Notes under the pieces: model-generated | Told to the model about the DNA's origin: nothing | The model's input: only the letters and a program-made list of their open reading frames with translations | Database searches by the model: none | In this document: in pieces, positions 19,930 to 29,815 of the stretch | Position numbering within the stretch: position 1 is the first letter of the stretch | How the letters are laid out: each line of letters starts with the position of its first letter | Made by a program: the position numbers and the translations under genes | From: Trichodelitschia bisporula | Taxonomy: Eukaryota > Ascomycota > Dothideomycetes > Phaeotrichales > Phaeotrichaceae | DNA: 36,696 bases | NCBI GenBank assembly: GCA_010356995.1 | Contig: ML996715.1 | Span: forward strand, 7,648 to 44,343 | Direction: 5' to 3'

Positions 19930-21420
19930 GATGGATGATAGCGTCCCTAAATTTGGAGTTCTTGATCGCGACTGACGTGGGTGCAGGCAGTATTGATGAT
20001 GTGAGTTGCTAGGCCTACGTGTTAAGGTAAGGTTCGGTTGCTTAAGAGAGAGCTTCCGGCCTGTCAGGGGCGCACAAATCACTGGTTGCACAGCATTGGT
20101 TGTGGAATAACATTCATTGAAAGCTTGAAGGACTATGTAAGGGTTTCGCGGTGACCGGGGAGTAAGCGGCGAAGATCTCCATGAGCTACTTGCGTCAGTG
20201 GATAGCCCTATGATAGAGTCGCAAAGCTAACCTTGTCCTCACGAAGATGTGGAGTGTGGGGGAGCTGGGGGTGCTAGCGCAACAGGCCAATGCCAAGTCC
20301 TTACCCCTGCAAGTCCAACCGGGCTGGAATTGCAGGATCAGCCATCAAGCTTACCAAATCACGTGACCCACACAGGGCCTGTGGCGATTTGACATGGGAG
20401 AGATGGTATCCTCCCATGACACGGCCTTTGTTTATTCGCCTAGCACATGGAATTTCCTTCAATCAATAACACAGGCGTGTATCCTTGGACGCACGCAAAA
20501 AAAAAATCTATATCGACGCACAATTCGAATCCAAAGCTTCCAGCCAACCGATCATCACTTTGCCTTGATTGATACCACACGGAAGCAAGGCTATGATGGA
20601 CGGGCTCTCTGTACAGCCAGTGACGATCAGCCACGTTCCGACGTAGCCACGCAATTGAATCAAGCCACCGAATCCACTCACTCGGTGGGTATCGGCCCGA
20701 CCTTTAATCCGAGAGCCAGTACACTCCGCGGTCATGTCTTTCTCTGTCTCCCAGATGCCTCTGCCTCCCGGCGTAACGTTCGCTGACCTCAACGTATCGC
20801 TCGATGATGTACCTTCATACGCTACCGCAATTGCTGCTGCATCCTGCATACTGTGACATTGATAGCTGAAAGGGGATAAATCCGCCATTTCAGAAATCGC
20901 TCGCTTCCGCTCGCTCAGCAATCTCAAATTCAGCTTCAAACAACACCAAACATACTTTCAGCTTCCAGCGCCTCTCGCGGAGCTCCAAAGCTTCATCGCA
21001 TTCAGCAACGCATTGCTAGCCTTCAAAGCTTCCAGCAAACACAGGAACCCTTCGAAAGTACCGCGAACGTGCAGCTCCTCAGATCACCAAAGCTTCGCGC
21101 ATTCAAACAGCGCTAGATCTTGCTACGCTTCTACCATTCACCAGCGCTTCCGCGAACCCCCCAGACCTCGAAGAACCTTGCAAACCTTCGATAAAAAAGC
21201 TTCCTCCAGATCTTCTCCCTTCACCGAGTCACCTCAACGTCATACGTTCAGCGTCTTACGTCCTACGTCTTACATCATCAACAAGCGCAGAGCTACCACG
21301 CCTCATCACTCTGCGACTGGCTTGCCTCCGTCCTTTACCCACCCTCAGCCAGCCGTAGAGCCCCTACATCCCACTACCCCACTTCCCCATCCATATACCA
21401 CACCCTCCGTCACACGTGCC
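19930..21420. other. Intergenic region, Crinkler-like promoter and eIF4E 5' region
   Basis: Carries the promoter of the minus-strand gene. It includes TGTCAGGGGCGCACAAATCAC at ~20064 (similar to 16535), the TCCAACCGGGCTGG fragment at ~20310, the 46-bp repeat at 20691-20736, and from 20930 a stretch with repeated TTCAAAGCTTCCAGC-like words (to ~21180), then a CT-rich leader before the eIF4E ATG. No separate gene could be supported. Confidence 0.45.
20691..20736. repeat. Dispersed 46/47-bp repeat, copy B
   Basis: Partner of 6442-6488. On the minus strand both copies can be read as MTAECTGSRIK, in otherwise unrelated frames. Confidence 0.65.
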
Positions 21421-22268
21421 ATGACTCAAGTTGCGAACCCCAACCAGCCCGTGCCGCTGGACACCATTCCCATCTCCTCCTGAGGGCTCTATGCGCGTGG
21501 AGAATGGCGCGAGCGACGCTCCCGTCACCGTCTTCCACGACCCGGAGAACTTCAACGTCAAGCACCCGCTGATGAACAAGTGGACTCTGTGGTTTACAAA
21601 GCCGCCAACCGGCAAGGTGCGTAATACTTGTCGTTGCTTAGCATTGGCTGACCGAAGCAGGACAACAACTGGAACGACCTGCTGAAGGAGGTGATTTCGT
21701 TTGACTCAGTCGAGGAGTTCTGGGGCATCTACGTATGTCTCCCACTTGACTCGCTCCATATTTCGTAACTAACCGCCCAGAACAACATCACGTCCGCCTC
21801 CGAACTCGCCCAAAAGTCCGACTACCACCTCTTCAAAGCCGGCGTGCGTCCGGAGTGGGAAGACCCCAGAAAAAGCACGGCGGCAAGTGGGCCTTCCAGT
21901 TCCGCGACAAAAAGAACATCAACATCGGCAACCTGTGGCTGCACGTCATGCTCGCCGCCATCGGCGAGACGCTCGAGGAGGAAGGCGACGGCGAAGTCAT
22001 GGGCGTCGTAGTCAACGTGCGCAAGGGCTTCTACCGCTTCGGTCTCTAGACCAGCTCGACGGGCCGCCCCTTCCCCGGCGGCGGCGACGGCAACACAGCC
22101 GGCGGCAAGGGGCGCTCCGTCGAGGCGGGCGCCGAGGTGCTCAAGCGCATTGGCCGTGCGTTCAAGGAGACGCTAGGGCTGAAGGACAGCGAGCAGGTCG
22201 AGTTCTCCGGGCATACGGACACGGCGACGAGTGACCGCACGCGCGCGAAGGCGAAGCTGTCGGTCTAG
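21421..22268 (+). pseudogene. Translation initiation factor eIF4E, frame broken
   Basis: Cap-binding subunit of eIF4F. Exons 21421-21616, 21661-21732 and 21781-22268 with clean introns (GTGCGT...GCAG; GTATGT, CTAAC, CAG). Landmarks: APVTVFHDPENFNVKHPLMN, KWTLWFTKPP, NNWNDLLKEVISFDSVEEFW, IYNNITSASELAQKSDYHLF, GGKWAFQFRDKKN, LWLHVMLAAIGETLEEE, GEVMGVVVNVRKGFYRFGL and the C-terminus VEFSGHTDT...KAKLSV. The frame changes once between the ATG and MRVENGASD (21480-21491), again in a C run at ~21870 within the cap-binding region (one base short), and TAG stands at 22048 where the family has Trp. As eIF4E is essential, this is either an extra decaying copy or partly assembly error. It is convergent with the DnaJ-X gene. 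Confidence 0.8.
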
Positions 22269-22527
22269 GCTGGTGCTGGTAGATGTGTGCTGTAGACGGT
22301 TGAGTGAGTAGTGGCGCAACAGGTGGTCGACACGACATGATCCCACCGTCCGCTGCTCACTGCCGCTACACAACTCTCATCACATCATCGTTATCAAGGG
22401 AGATGAATTAGTCTACCTGTCCAACGCCCACAGACAAACGCGGGGAATCACAGTTCTAGCTCATAACAGTCCAACAGCCAGACCAACTCGTAAAGCCGAA
22501 CGACGTCAAAAGGACAAGCAAGCAAAA

Positions 22528-23455
22528 CTAAGCCTTCTCGTGATTCCACTTGGGGAAGTCGCCCTTCTCGTTGACGTCCTCACTGTTCGCCTTCTTCTTT
22601 TCCTTCTTCTTCTCGGACAGCGGCGCCTTGCCATCTTCGTTGCTAGTCTTCTTCTTGTCCTTCTTGTCGGCTGTCTTCTCCTTCTTCATTTGCGCTTCGG
22701 CCATCAGTTGCTCGAAGGCCATGAAGTCGCCCTCTTCGTCGGGATCACGCGCCGCCTATGAGAGTTGGTTGTCAGTTCTCTCATGCGACGATACCAGCAC
22801 ACACCTTCGCAAACAGCTCGGCAATGATCATAAGCCCATGCGCACGCTCAATGCGCTTATCCAGCTTGACAGTCTTGTCATTGAGCATGCGATCACAGAC
22901 ATCCCTCAGCACGCCCTGAATCTCGAACTTCGTTCCCCGCCAAGCAGCCGCAAGGATCTTCCCCGCAACCTTCTTCTCATACTCAGCGCGCTTCTCATCC
23001 GTCCAGTCCTCGCCGCCCTTCTCCTCGGCCTTCGCCATCTCCTCCACAGACGACTGCGCAACGATCGCCCTGCTAATCGTGCCCCACGTGTCCTTAGCCA
23101 GCTGCCCCTTGTCCTTGATACGCGACCAGAGGCCCGTGATGCCGAACAGCTTCTGGCTCTTAAGGAAGGAGGACGCCTTGAACGTGTACGTCGCGCCAAT
23201 GGCGTGGAGAATTTCCAGGCCGAACGACTCCATCTTGAGATTCTCAACCTCAAGTGCGATCTTGTCGCGGAACGCACGGGTGACATCGGCGGTGCGGTCC
23301 GTCTCCGTCCACACGCTAAGCTTGTCAATGAACTTGCGCACAAGGTGCGCGACGCGCTTGTCACGCTGCCTCTTGCGCTCCTTCGTCAGACCGCCACGGC
23401 GTCCAAGGCAGCGCTGTTCTGTACTACCATACACGGCGGGAAGCTGCTTGACCAC
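22528..23455 (-). pseudogene. DnaJ-X (CAJ1-like) co-chaperone, C-terminal part without J domain
   Basis: Fungal type of Hsp40 with an N-terminal J domain and a C-terminal DnaJ-X region. Only the second is here: from LTKERKRQRDKRVAHLVRKF through KLSVWTETDRTADVTRAF, MESFGLEILHAIGATYTFKA, SRIKDKGQLAKDTWGTISRA, EEMAKAEEKGGEDWTDEKRA, ILAAAWRGTKFEIQGVLRDV to KLDKRIERAHGLMIIAELFA. A 49-bp intron (22756-22804, GTGTGT...CATAG) joins the last exon (22528-22755), which reads AARDPDEEGDFMAFEQLMAE and ends in a Lys-rich tail (WNHEKA). Upstream of 23455 no J domain can be found before the minisatellite at 23640 and the LTR at 23747, so the 5' half seems lost; within the part present the frame is open. Confidence 0.8.
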
Positions 23456-23639
23456 CGGATTGAGCGCAGCAGAGTAAAGGCGGTACCAGCCGGGGAGCGA
23501 TGCCGTCTCTTCCGGCTGCGATTTTGCTGTGATTGTGTGCGGGTGCGGTAGAGCTGGCCGTGCGCCTAGCGCGACGTAGCTGCGGAGAGGTTGCGCAAGG
23601 AGGTTGCGGAGCTCGCTTAGCCTTTTCGGTTTAGATGTT

Positions 23640-23746
23640 GGACGCTAGATGCTGGATGTTGAATGTTAGATGTTGAATGTTAGATGTTGAATGTTAGATG
23701 TTGAATGTTAGATGTTGAATGTTAGATGTTGGATGTTAGATGTTGG
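23640..23746. repeat. 14-bp minisatellite
   Basis: At least five near-perfect units of ATGTTGAATGTTAG, with variant units at both ends (GGATGTTAG, GACGCTAG). It lies exactly between the truncated DnaJ-X gene and an LTR. Confidence 0.85.
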
Positions 23747-23926
23747 TGTTGGAATGCGGTGGCTGTGTTCAGCCTCACTCAGTTTCAGCCACAGGGGTCG
23801 AGTATAAGTACACTCGGGGTCCCCACCTCTTTGACTAAAATATAAAAGCAACCTGTTCATGGACAGACATTCGGTCCAACCTATGATGCAGTGACGTTTC
23901 CGTTGATCACGCATCACCTTCCAACA
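23747..23926. mobile_element. Solo copia-type LTR, 180 bp
   Basis: Starts TGTTGGAATG and ends CCTTCCAACA, with a TATA-like CTTTTATATTTTAG box on the minus strand. It matches the LTR at 29496-29815 once the insertion in that copy is set aside. No matching target duplication flanks it, so the surroundings have been rearranged. A fossil; no internal region is attached. Confidence 0.75.
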
Positions 23927-24706
23927 CATGCAAGGCGCCAATGCGCCCTCGGCGGCTCAGCCGAACCAAGCCATAATATCAGACAAGTTTACGTTGCTAA
24001 TCCGGGCAGTCGGGACCAATACCTCGAATCCAACCACCATCTCCTACGCTTAATTTATAAAGGTGCAAGGAACTATATGGCCCTTGCAGCTGACATGGAC
24101 CTCGCCGCAAACCCCCAACCCAACGTCTGAAGAATGGGTGGCTGTCTACTGTATTCTTGTTATTGCGGCGTAGTTCATCTTGGCCGATCCTCTATGATAC
24201 CTGGTTCAGTGCTCTCGGGTCCAAGAGACGTACATTCGACAGGCCCAGGGAGACGTGACCTAGCTAGGTTGACCATAACACCGAGAACGACACACATCGC
24301 CGACGGCAGGTTCCTTTTCTGTCACGAGTCATGAAATAAATGATGGAACAGCAGCCGAATGCAATGTGATGTCGGAGAAGTTCGACACCGATCACCAAAT
24401 CAATTCTCCACTCAGTCACCCCCGGATGATAGGCCGGAATGGTGCCTTGTTAAATTATTCAAAGCAGTTGCGATGTTTTTGTACTTCGGCTCCATCAGCA
24501 CTTCGTGACAAATATGCGGGACATGTATTACGATCACATCGCAGAGATACAGAGTTCCGGTCACCATATTGCTGTTATGGCGCACGATAAACGGGGACAG
24601 TAATCACCCCTCTCCCTGGTGCAGTTCCAAGCGTACTTCCGGGTGCAGTCCCACTGGTTCCCATGTTAGTCCTAAGCCGGGGATAATAATTTGGAAATCG
24701 CAGCTC
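23927..24706. other. Intergenic region, nothing recognised
   Basis: Short unrelated frames only. Its right end may contain a last small exon of the gene at 24707 (a GTGAGA donor lies at 24705-24710). Confidence 0.4.
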
Positions 24707-25723
24707 TCACCTGTCCTGTTGTGCCGCTCCTTCGTCAAAGATCGTGAAAACCGTAAACCGCTGGGGGTATCGTTCGGCCCAAATCCGCCAACGCGCCGGA
24801 GAATCTTCCGACTTGAAATCCGGGTCTGGTTTCTCTTCCGAGTATCGGAGGGTCTCGAAATAGAAATGCCCCTTTCGCTGTTCGCCGGTGATTGGTCCCA
24901 TCCCACCCTCAACCTCCCATACTAGATTCCGATTTTGCCAAAAATATAAGCGTACTGCCGTGATGAAGTCGCCAATTGTAACTGGCCCGCCGTCGTTGCG
25001 CTCCATCACAAGAGGTTCGGGCCTTGGATCCGAATCCAGGTCCCATTCATAGGCGTCAATGCTCTCGATGTCCACTACCATTCTGGGCATTGGGGGATCA
25101 GCCGCAGGTTCAGCAGCAATCGGATGCCGCTGGTTATTGTCGATAAACGGTCGCAATTTGGATGGGTTGAACTTGGGCGCGTGCCAGGGCGAGTTTTCTG
25201 CAAAATGCTCGGGGGGTTCGTCTTCGTCCGGTTCGTAAACTTTGATATCTGCCTCCGGAAGAAAGATGGGCCAAAAAAGTCGCGAAAAGGCTCTTTCGTT
25301 GAACATCTTTGGTCCCGGAAAACAGGCAGGTGGAAAGACGATTACTCCAGCCACGACCGCTTCAGCTTCGGTCGTGAAAGCCGCCTCGAGCTCGTCTGCG
25401 GTCGGGAAGGGGGAGACAAGCTCGAGGGCTCTTCCTGTCGCCTCGCCTCGATATACATATCCAGGCCAACCATATGGGACCGATGTGAGACTGGAGTTGG
25501 CAGCAGCATCTGCTTCCGCTGAGCGGCTGGAAGTAGGGCCATTGCTCTCGACGCGTTCAGAAAGCGCATTGGCGGCATTGCCGACCGGGTCTGGATCGGC
25601 TGAGAGTCCTGGTGTGGGATGGCTGAAGCGGGGAATAGTGGACAAAGAAGAGTCTCCTGGTGCAGCGCTGCCGCCACTTTCTGAACGGAAGTCACCTGGC
25701 GGGGAATCCGGGGCGTTCTCCAT
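24707..25723 (-). CDS. Hypothetical acidic Pro-rich protein
   Basis: Single long frame of about 338 residues from the ATG at 25723 (MENAPDSPPGDF); the frame is open to 25795, but the upstream residues look non-coding. The N-terminal ~90 residues are Ser/Pro/Gly-rich and probably disordered. After that the sequence becomes well-formed: FPTADELEAAFTTEAEAVVA, RAFSRLFWPIFLPEADIKVY, an acidic EPDEDEPPEHF, VTIGDFITAVRLYFWQNRNL, and a C-terminal GHFYFETLRYSEEK...RWRIWAERYPQRFTVFTIFD. The VTIGDFI..V pattern recalls uncharacterised fungal DUF proteins, but I do not recognise the family. The final CAG GAC AG followed by GTGAGA may be a donor, so a short 3' exon is possible. No membrane segment or signal peptide. 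The open frame and codon usage make it likely to be real. Confidence 0.6.
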   Translation of the reverse strand: MENAPDSPPGDFRSESGGSAAPGDSSLSTIPRFSHPTPGLSADPDPVGNAANALSERVESNGPTSSRSAEADAAANSSLTSVPYGWPGYVYRGEATGRALELVSPFPTADELEAAFTTEAEAVVAGVIVFPPACFPGPKMFNERAFSRLFWPIFLPEADIKVYEPDEDEPPEHFAENSPWHAPKFNPSKLRPFIDNNQRHPIAAEPAADPPMPRMVVDIESIDAYEWDLDSDPRPEPLVMERNDGGPVTIGDFITAVRLYFWQNRNLVWEVEGGMGPITGEQRKGHFYFETLRYSEEKPDPDFKSEDSPARWRIWAERYPQRFTVFTIFDEGAAQQDR

Positions 25724-26342
25724 AGTGGCAGAAAAATGAAGAATATTGCAGAGTCCGGACCTAGACGGTAGTTTTAGAGTGAGGATTTCCAGCAAGACGA
25801 ATTCTATGGGAGCGCACCTTGGGGAAGCTGTGCCGCACCCTTATATCCTACCACCGGCGTTTCTCGACGGCAGATTCGTATATAATATAGAACATTGTGC
25901 GCATGGCCTGGTATACCTGTGATTCCGAGTAAACGGTCAGGTACTATAATTAATTCGTGTAGCATGTTGCATCAGGGGTATATGGCCCAACGCTACATTT
26001 GCCAAAACTCTTAAGACCTCGCAATTGCTCTGAAGCGCCCTGTCAGCCTTGCGGATTGACGGCCCGAAGTACTACCTGCCTACCTACGTACCGGAGCGTA
26101 GACGGTAGGACGGTGCGTCGAAGATCACAATCGCATGGAGACAGACCAAGTGATGTAGCCTTCGCCGTAATATACCGTATGATGAGATAACAAGACACGG
26201 AGGCGGGGGGTTGCGGTAATAGAATCACCGGGCAGTCTCCCCATGAACTTTAACTCGGGAGTAGTCATCGCATCGTATAAGGCCCTGACCCAGCACGCTT
26301 CATAGCAGACCCTACGTACGTTCTCTCTCAGGTACCACCAAA
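25724..26342. other. Intergenic region
   Basis: AT-rich upstream region of two divergent transcription units (24707-25723 minus; 26343 plus). No repeat or gene recognised. Confidence 0.4.
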
Positions 26343-27150
26343 ATGGCGTCTTTAGTCCGATTCCTCTTGTTTTTCTCGCTATGTTACCACTCCTCATCAC
26401 AATTTATTCAAAGGGTGGTGTGGGACAAGGTGAATGGTGTCGAAGTCCCGAGATGGCGCCCAACTTCCCAGGACCAGGTGCAAGCTGTCATACAGATGCT
26501 GATAAACCCCACGTTGATATACAACTGCCACTACATGAAAACTATTTGCAAAAATGCAAAGAAGTAGCTTACCGCTGGCCAGAACATCAGAGGTGGCGAA
26601 GTGGTGCAGCGAAATCTAGAGTTCACCTTTGATTTCGATCGAAAGAGGGCAGATAAGAGAGGAGACAGAATGTGTCCGACTGGCGCGACAGGTTGGAAGT
26701 TGACGTACCGCTGCCCTGAAGTAGACCAACCAGAGGCTATGCCAGGGCTATGGGACCAAAAAGGTCTCAAAACGATAGATCCGCTGGACCCCAGAGAGTA
26801 CGAAATTGAAGCTCGAAGATAATTCAATCAACTGACTGGTAGGAATGAGATTGTGCAAAGAAGCACGCGACGTTACACCTGCGAAGAGTTTCCACCGAGA
26901 GGGTAAGTAACATGTCCTCCGAGAGATGAGTCGTCCATGTTATAGGTTACTGACCTGGAAAAGTCGAGTCGAGGGGGGCATAGGGACGAAGGACCAGAAC
27001 ATTCGCGAAGGCCCCGGTGACCCTGGCTTCACCTACTGTGCTCCAATGATGGTGCGTTACCCCGTCCTAAGATGTGGACACGACAGGGCGGTCGACACCG
27101 TCTGGCATTGGCTTACGTTCGGAGATGTGCAATGGCGACCCAAATGCTAA
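26343..27150 (+). pseudogene. Secreted NucA/NucB-like nuclease gene (killer-toxin-associated type), looks broken
   Basis: The 5' piece starts with a hydrophobic signal peptide (MASLVRFLLFFSLCYHSSSQ) and goes on to WDKVNGVEVPRW. Later pieces carry MCPTGATGWKLTYRCPEVDQ and the telling RRYTCEEFPPRG...EGG, which resembles the active-site region of DNase NucA/NucB-type domains found in secreted fungal proteins, some of them attached to killer-toxin-like chitinases. The parts lie in order on one strand within about 800 bp, but do not form one open gene; I treat it as a fossil with several breaks. Family assignment rests on motif recall and is moderate. Confidence 0.45.
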
Positions 27151-27706
27151 GTGGTCGGAACAAAGTAAGGAGCTAATTCCCCACCCTGCTGCGAGTCCCC
27201 CAAGGGCTAAGTGATGCAACAGATTGGAAAGGCGAGGCACATAGAAAGCTTGGGGTAGGTCTGTCTTTGCCCATATAGTCCTGACAAGGCTGATGCCGTG
27301 ACCGTGTCGGCATACCCGATGTCGTGTTACCCGGAAATGCAGGCTTGGCACGGCGAACACCGAAGTGACGAAGATGGACGACGCCGAAGTCCGATGAAGT
27401 TCAGGAACATCCTGGAGATGTCGGCATACCCGATGTCGTGTTACCCGGAAAGGCAGGCTTGGCACGGCGAACACCGAAGTGGCGAAGATGGACGACGCCG
27501 GAAGTCCGGTGGACGACGCCGGAAGTCCGGTGGACGACGCCGGAAGTCCGATGAAGTTCAGGAACATCCTGGAGACCCATCACGGATATATACTGTTCAT
27601 TCTGTAAAACTAGAGAAGGCAACAAGCTGGGCAATCAATCTTTTCTCACACAATTCTTTGAGCACTTCCGTCAACAGACCGTTCAGATGTTGATGAACCG
27701 CAGGCA
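27151..27706. other. Region dominated by a minisatellite duplication
   Basis: Separates the nuclease-like fossil from the next plus-strand frame. Apart from the tandem repeat at 27305-27575 nothing is recognised; long frames here are products of the repeat. Confidence 0.5.
27305..27575. repeat. 114-bp tandem duplication with a nested 21-bp triplication
   Basis: Unit 1 is 27305-27418; unit 2 is 27419-27575 and is almost identical but carries three instead of one copy of GTGGACGACGCCGGAAGTCCG. Near-identity indicates recent origin. Confidence 0.88.
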
Positions 27707-27973
27707 ATGCTAAGAAGGGAATTCCGAGGGAATGTGGGCCGGCCATATAGAGATACCGATGTTGTAAGGTTTGGGTTCGCGTATGTTGATCAGCCAAACG
27801 TGGACATCACAGCTTGGGTCGCATGGATGAAAAACGGAGCCAGGCAGGAAGCAACAGCTCCACTTGTCAAGGGAACTTGGGTAAACAGTCTCAACTGGAC
27901 CGCCGAAGAGTCAGACAGGTTAACACCATGGGAGTACCTGGATATGATGGACGACTTACCCATGAAAAGATAA
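27707..27973 (+). CDS. Hypothetical open frame, possibly a 3' exon
   Basis: 88-residue frame with protein-like composition (DITAWVAWMKNGARQEATAP, WTAEESDRLTPWEYLDMMDD). No family recognised. It may be the tail of the unit that begins at 26343 or an independent fragment. Confidence is low because splice sites were not found. Confidence 0.3.
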   Translation: MLRREFRGNVGRPYRDTDVVRFGFAYVDQPNVDITAWVAWMKNGARQEATAPLVKGTWVNSLNWTAEESDRLTPWEYLDMMDDLPMKR

Positions 27974-28310
27974 CCGCCGTAGACGTCTGGCATACGTTGG
28001 AAGTGAGGGTGGACAGAACCACTCTGAGAGAGTCACCCTTCATGGTGCCTTCCACGTTTTCCTCCTTTTCCGAGTCCCAGTCGATAGAGAATGGGAAGTT
28101 CGGAAATGCAACGATTCCCAATCCGAAGCTCAGTCCGAAGCACACATTCGTTCCAAGCTGGACAGACGAAATCTCTACGGATCCGAGGCCTTTGGGGGTA
28201 CACCAGCAGCCCACGGGCGTAACTGACATCCTCGCCGTTGGCGCAGAGTATATCAACGCGGAGGTGGAATTTTTCGAAGCACCCTCAGCACTCAAATCTC
28301 AGCCTCAGCA

Positions 28311-28457
28311 AAGATACTGGAAGTCAGACGTGCTGTATATAGTCCCTCATTCCCGACCTCATTCAGATGGGCGAGCTAGTCAGTCAGAGATCAATTGATA
28401 CACTGGTTTTGGCTCGAGCAGCAGCCACTGCTAGTTTCCACTACAAACCCTGAGACA
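28311..28457 (-). mobile_element. ~140-bp LTR-like repeat, copy B
   Basis: Reverse-complement partner of 11921-12063. It starts directly where the copia coding remnant ends, preceded by a CTCAGGG polypurine-like stretch as at a 3' LTR. Confidence 0.55.
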
Positions 28458-29495
28458 AACAGATACCCAGGTCAGACGAGAGAGGAGTGAGTCCGTGGTC
28501 TTTGAGGAAGAGGGCCAGGGTTTGATACCAGATCCCCGGTGACTGCTTGAGTCCGTAGAGGGCCTTCTGCAGCTTGCAGACGTTGTTGGTCCCGTCATGG
28601 AATTCTGGCGGCTGTTCGACATAGATCTCTTCGTCCACCGTGCCGTAGAGGAATGCCGTTTTGACGTCCACCTGCTCCACTTCCAGGTCGAGCGCAGCAG
28701 CGATGGCAAAGAGGGCCTTGTAGCTCATGGGCTTGACCACGCTGGCAAATGTCTCGTTGTAGTCGATTCCTCCTTGTTGCTCGAACCCCCGGACCACCCA
28801 TCGAGCCTTGTAACGCGACACTTCCCCGTCGGGACCACGCTTGAGCTTGTAAACCCATTTGCCACGCAGCACCCTGCGACCGGCTGGTAGCAGAACCAGC
28901 GTCCAAGTTTGGTTGTCGATGAGTGACTGGTGTTCGTCGTGCGTTGCCTCCTTCCATTTGAGCCAGAAGTAGTCTTGTCGGGCTTGCGCGAGGCTTTTCG
29001 ACTCGAACGGTTCAAGGTTGTTCAGAATGCGCATCGCAGTGCTGAGGAACCCGCACATAAGGGCAAAATGGGTGTTCCCCTCGGTATCGGAGGAGGATGG
29101 CAGATTCCCTACCCGTCTCGAGCGTCGAAGCTCGGCTGTTTCAACCGGGTCCCGATCCAGCCGCTCAGGCATGTGGACTCTGATGACGTCGTCTTCGGTG
29201 GGATCATCTAGTGGTGGGTCGTCCAAGGGTTGATTGAGCGGGAGGGCGCTGGCTAGGGTAGCCGAATGAAATGGAGTGCCACTTGGCAAAGGGTATGCTG
29301 GCGGATCGGTGTCAGCTTCCCCGTCTCCCCCACCATTTGCAAGTGGAACGCCTCCATACTGAAGTGATGGAGCTCCCCCATGCTGAGGCGCGGTACGGAT
29401 GGAGGCTCTGTCGCTTCCTCGGGCGAAACGGTGGGCTGTTCAAGTCCTTCGTGGTGATAGCGCTTTCCGTGAAGACCACGTTCGGGGTGCGCATG
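28441..29495 (-). mobile_element. Ty1/copia retrotransposon fossil (reverse transcriptase part)
   Basis: A 282-residue open stretch (28441-29289) holds the start of a copia reverse transcriptase: WKEATHDEHQSLIDNQTWTL, GKWVYKLKRGPDGEVSRYKA, RYKARWVVRGFEQQGGIDYN, QVDVKTAFLYGTVDEEIYVE and ALYGLKQSPGIWYQ. An upstream stretch with RNVVFTES-like sequence belongs to the region before RT. Gag, protease, most of integrase, the RT catalytic YVDD region and RNase H are absent. The element is internally deleted and broken; its two flanks (28311-28457 and 29496-29815) are unlike each other, so it is chimeric. Moderately old, as another LTR has inserted into its right LTR. Confidence 0.85.
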
Positions 29496-29815
29496 TGTTG
29501 GAATGCGGTGGCTGTGTTCAGCCTTACCCAGTTTCAGCCACAGGGCTCGAGTATAAGTATGTTGAATTTGTGGCGGCAACGTGGGGTGGCTGGAGTGGAG
29601 CCAGGAGACAGGGGTCGTCTCCCGGTGATGTATATAGTCAGCTCACTTCCTACTGCTAGTTAGTTAAGCAACTCAGTCATGTTCATACTTCATTTCAACA
29701 AAGTACACTCGGGGTCCCCACCTCTTTGACAATTAAGCAACTTGTTCATGGACAGACCTTCGGTCCAACTTGTGATGCAGTGACGTTTCTGTTGATCACG
29801 CATCACCTTTCAACG
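29496..29815 (-). mobile_element. Copia-type LTR interrupted by a younger solo LTR
   Basis: Same family as 23747-23926. About 174 bp of LTR sequence is split by a 141-bp solo LTR plus its 5-bp duplication. Its right end directly abuts the truncated BET2-like gene. Confidence 0.8.
29560..29700 (+). mobile_element. Solo LTR, 141 bp, with 5-bp target duplication
   Basis: Runs TGTTGAATTT...TTTCAACA and is flanked by AAGTA at 29555-29559 and 29701-29705. The LTR at 23747 shows the empty site (TATAAGTACACTCGG), which proves insertion. Same family as 32586-32725. Confidence 0.92.

Noticed and set aside
21013-21420. N-terminal extension of eIF4E
   Set aside because: Low-complexity Ser/Pro/Thr/His-rich frame; reads as 5' leader, and family members start near 21421.
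22550-23551. 333-residue plus-strand frame opposite the DnaJ-X gene
   Set aside because: Antisense shadow; composition is not protein-like and the minus strand matches a known family.
27067-27567. Repetitive minus-strand protein with GLPASST repeats
   Set aside because: Arises from the 114-bp and 21-bp tandem repeats; no start, family or conserved context.
27305-27575. CRISPR-like array
   Set aside because: Direct tandem repeats without spacers in a eukaryotic genome.
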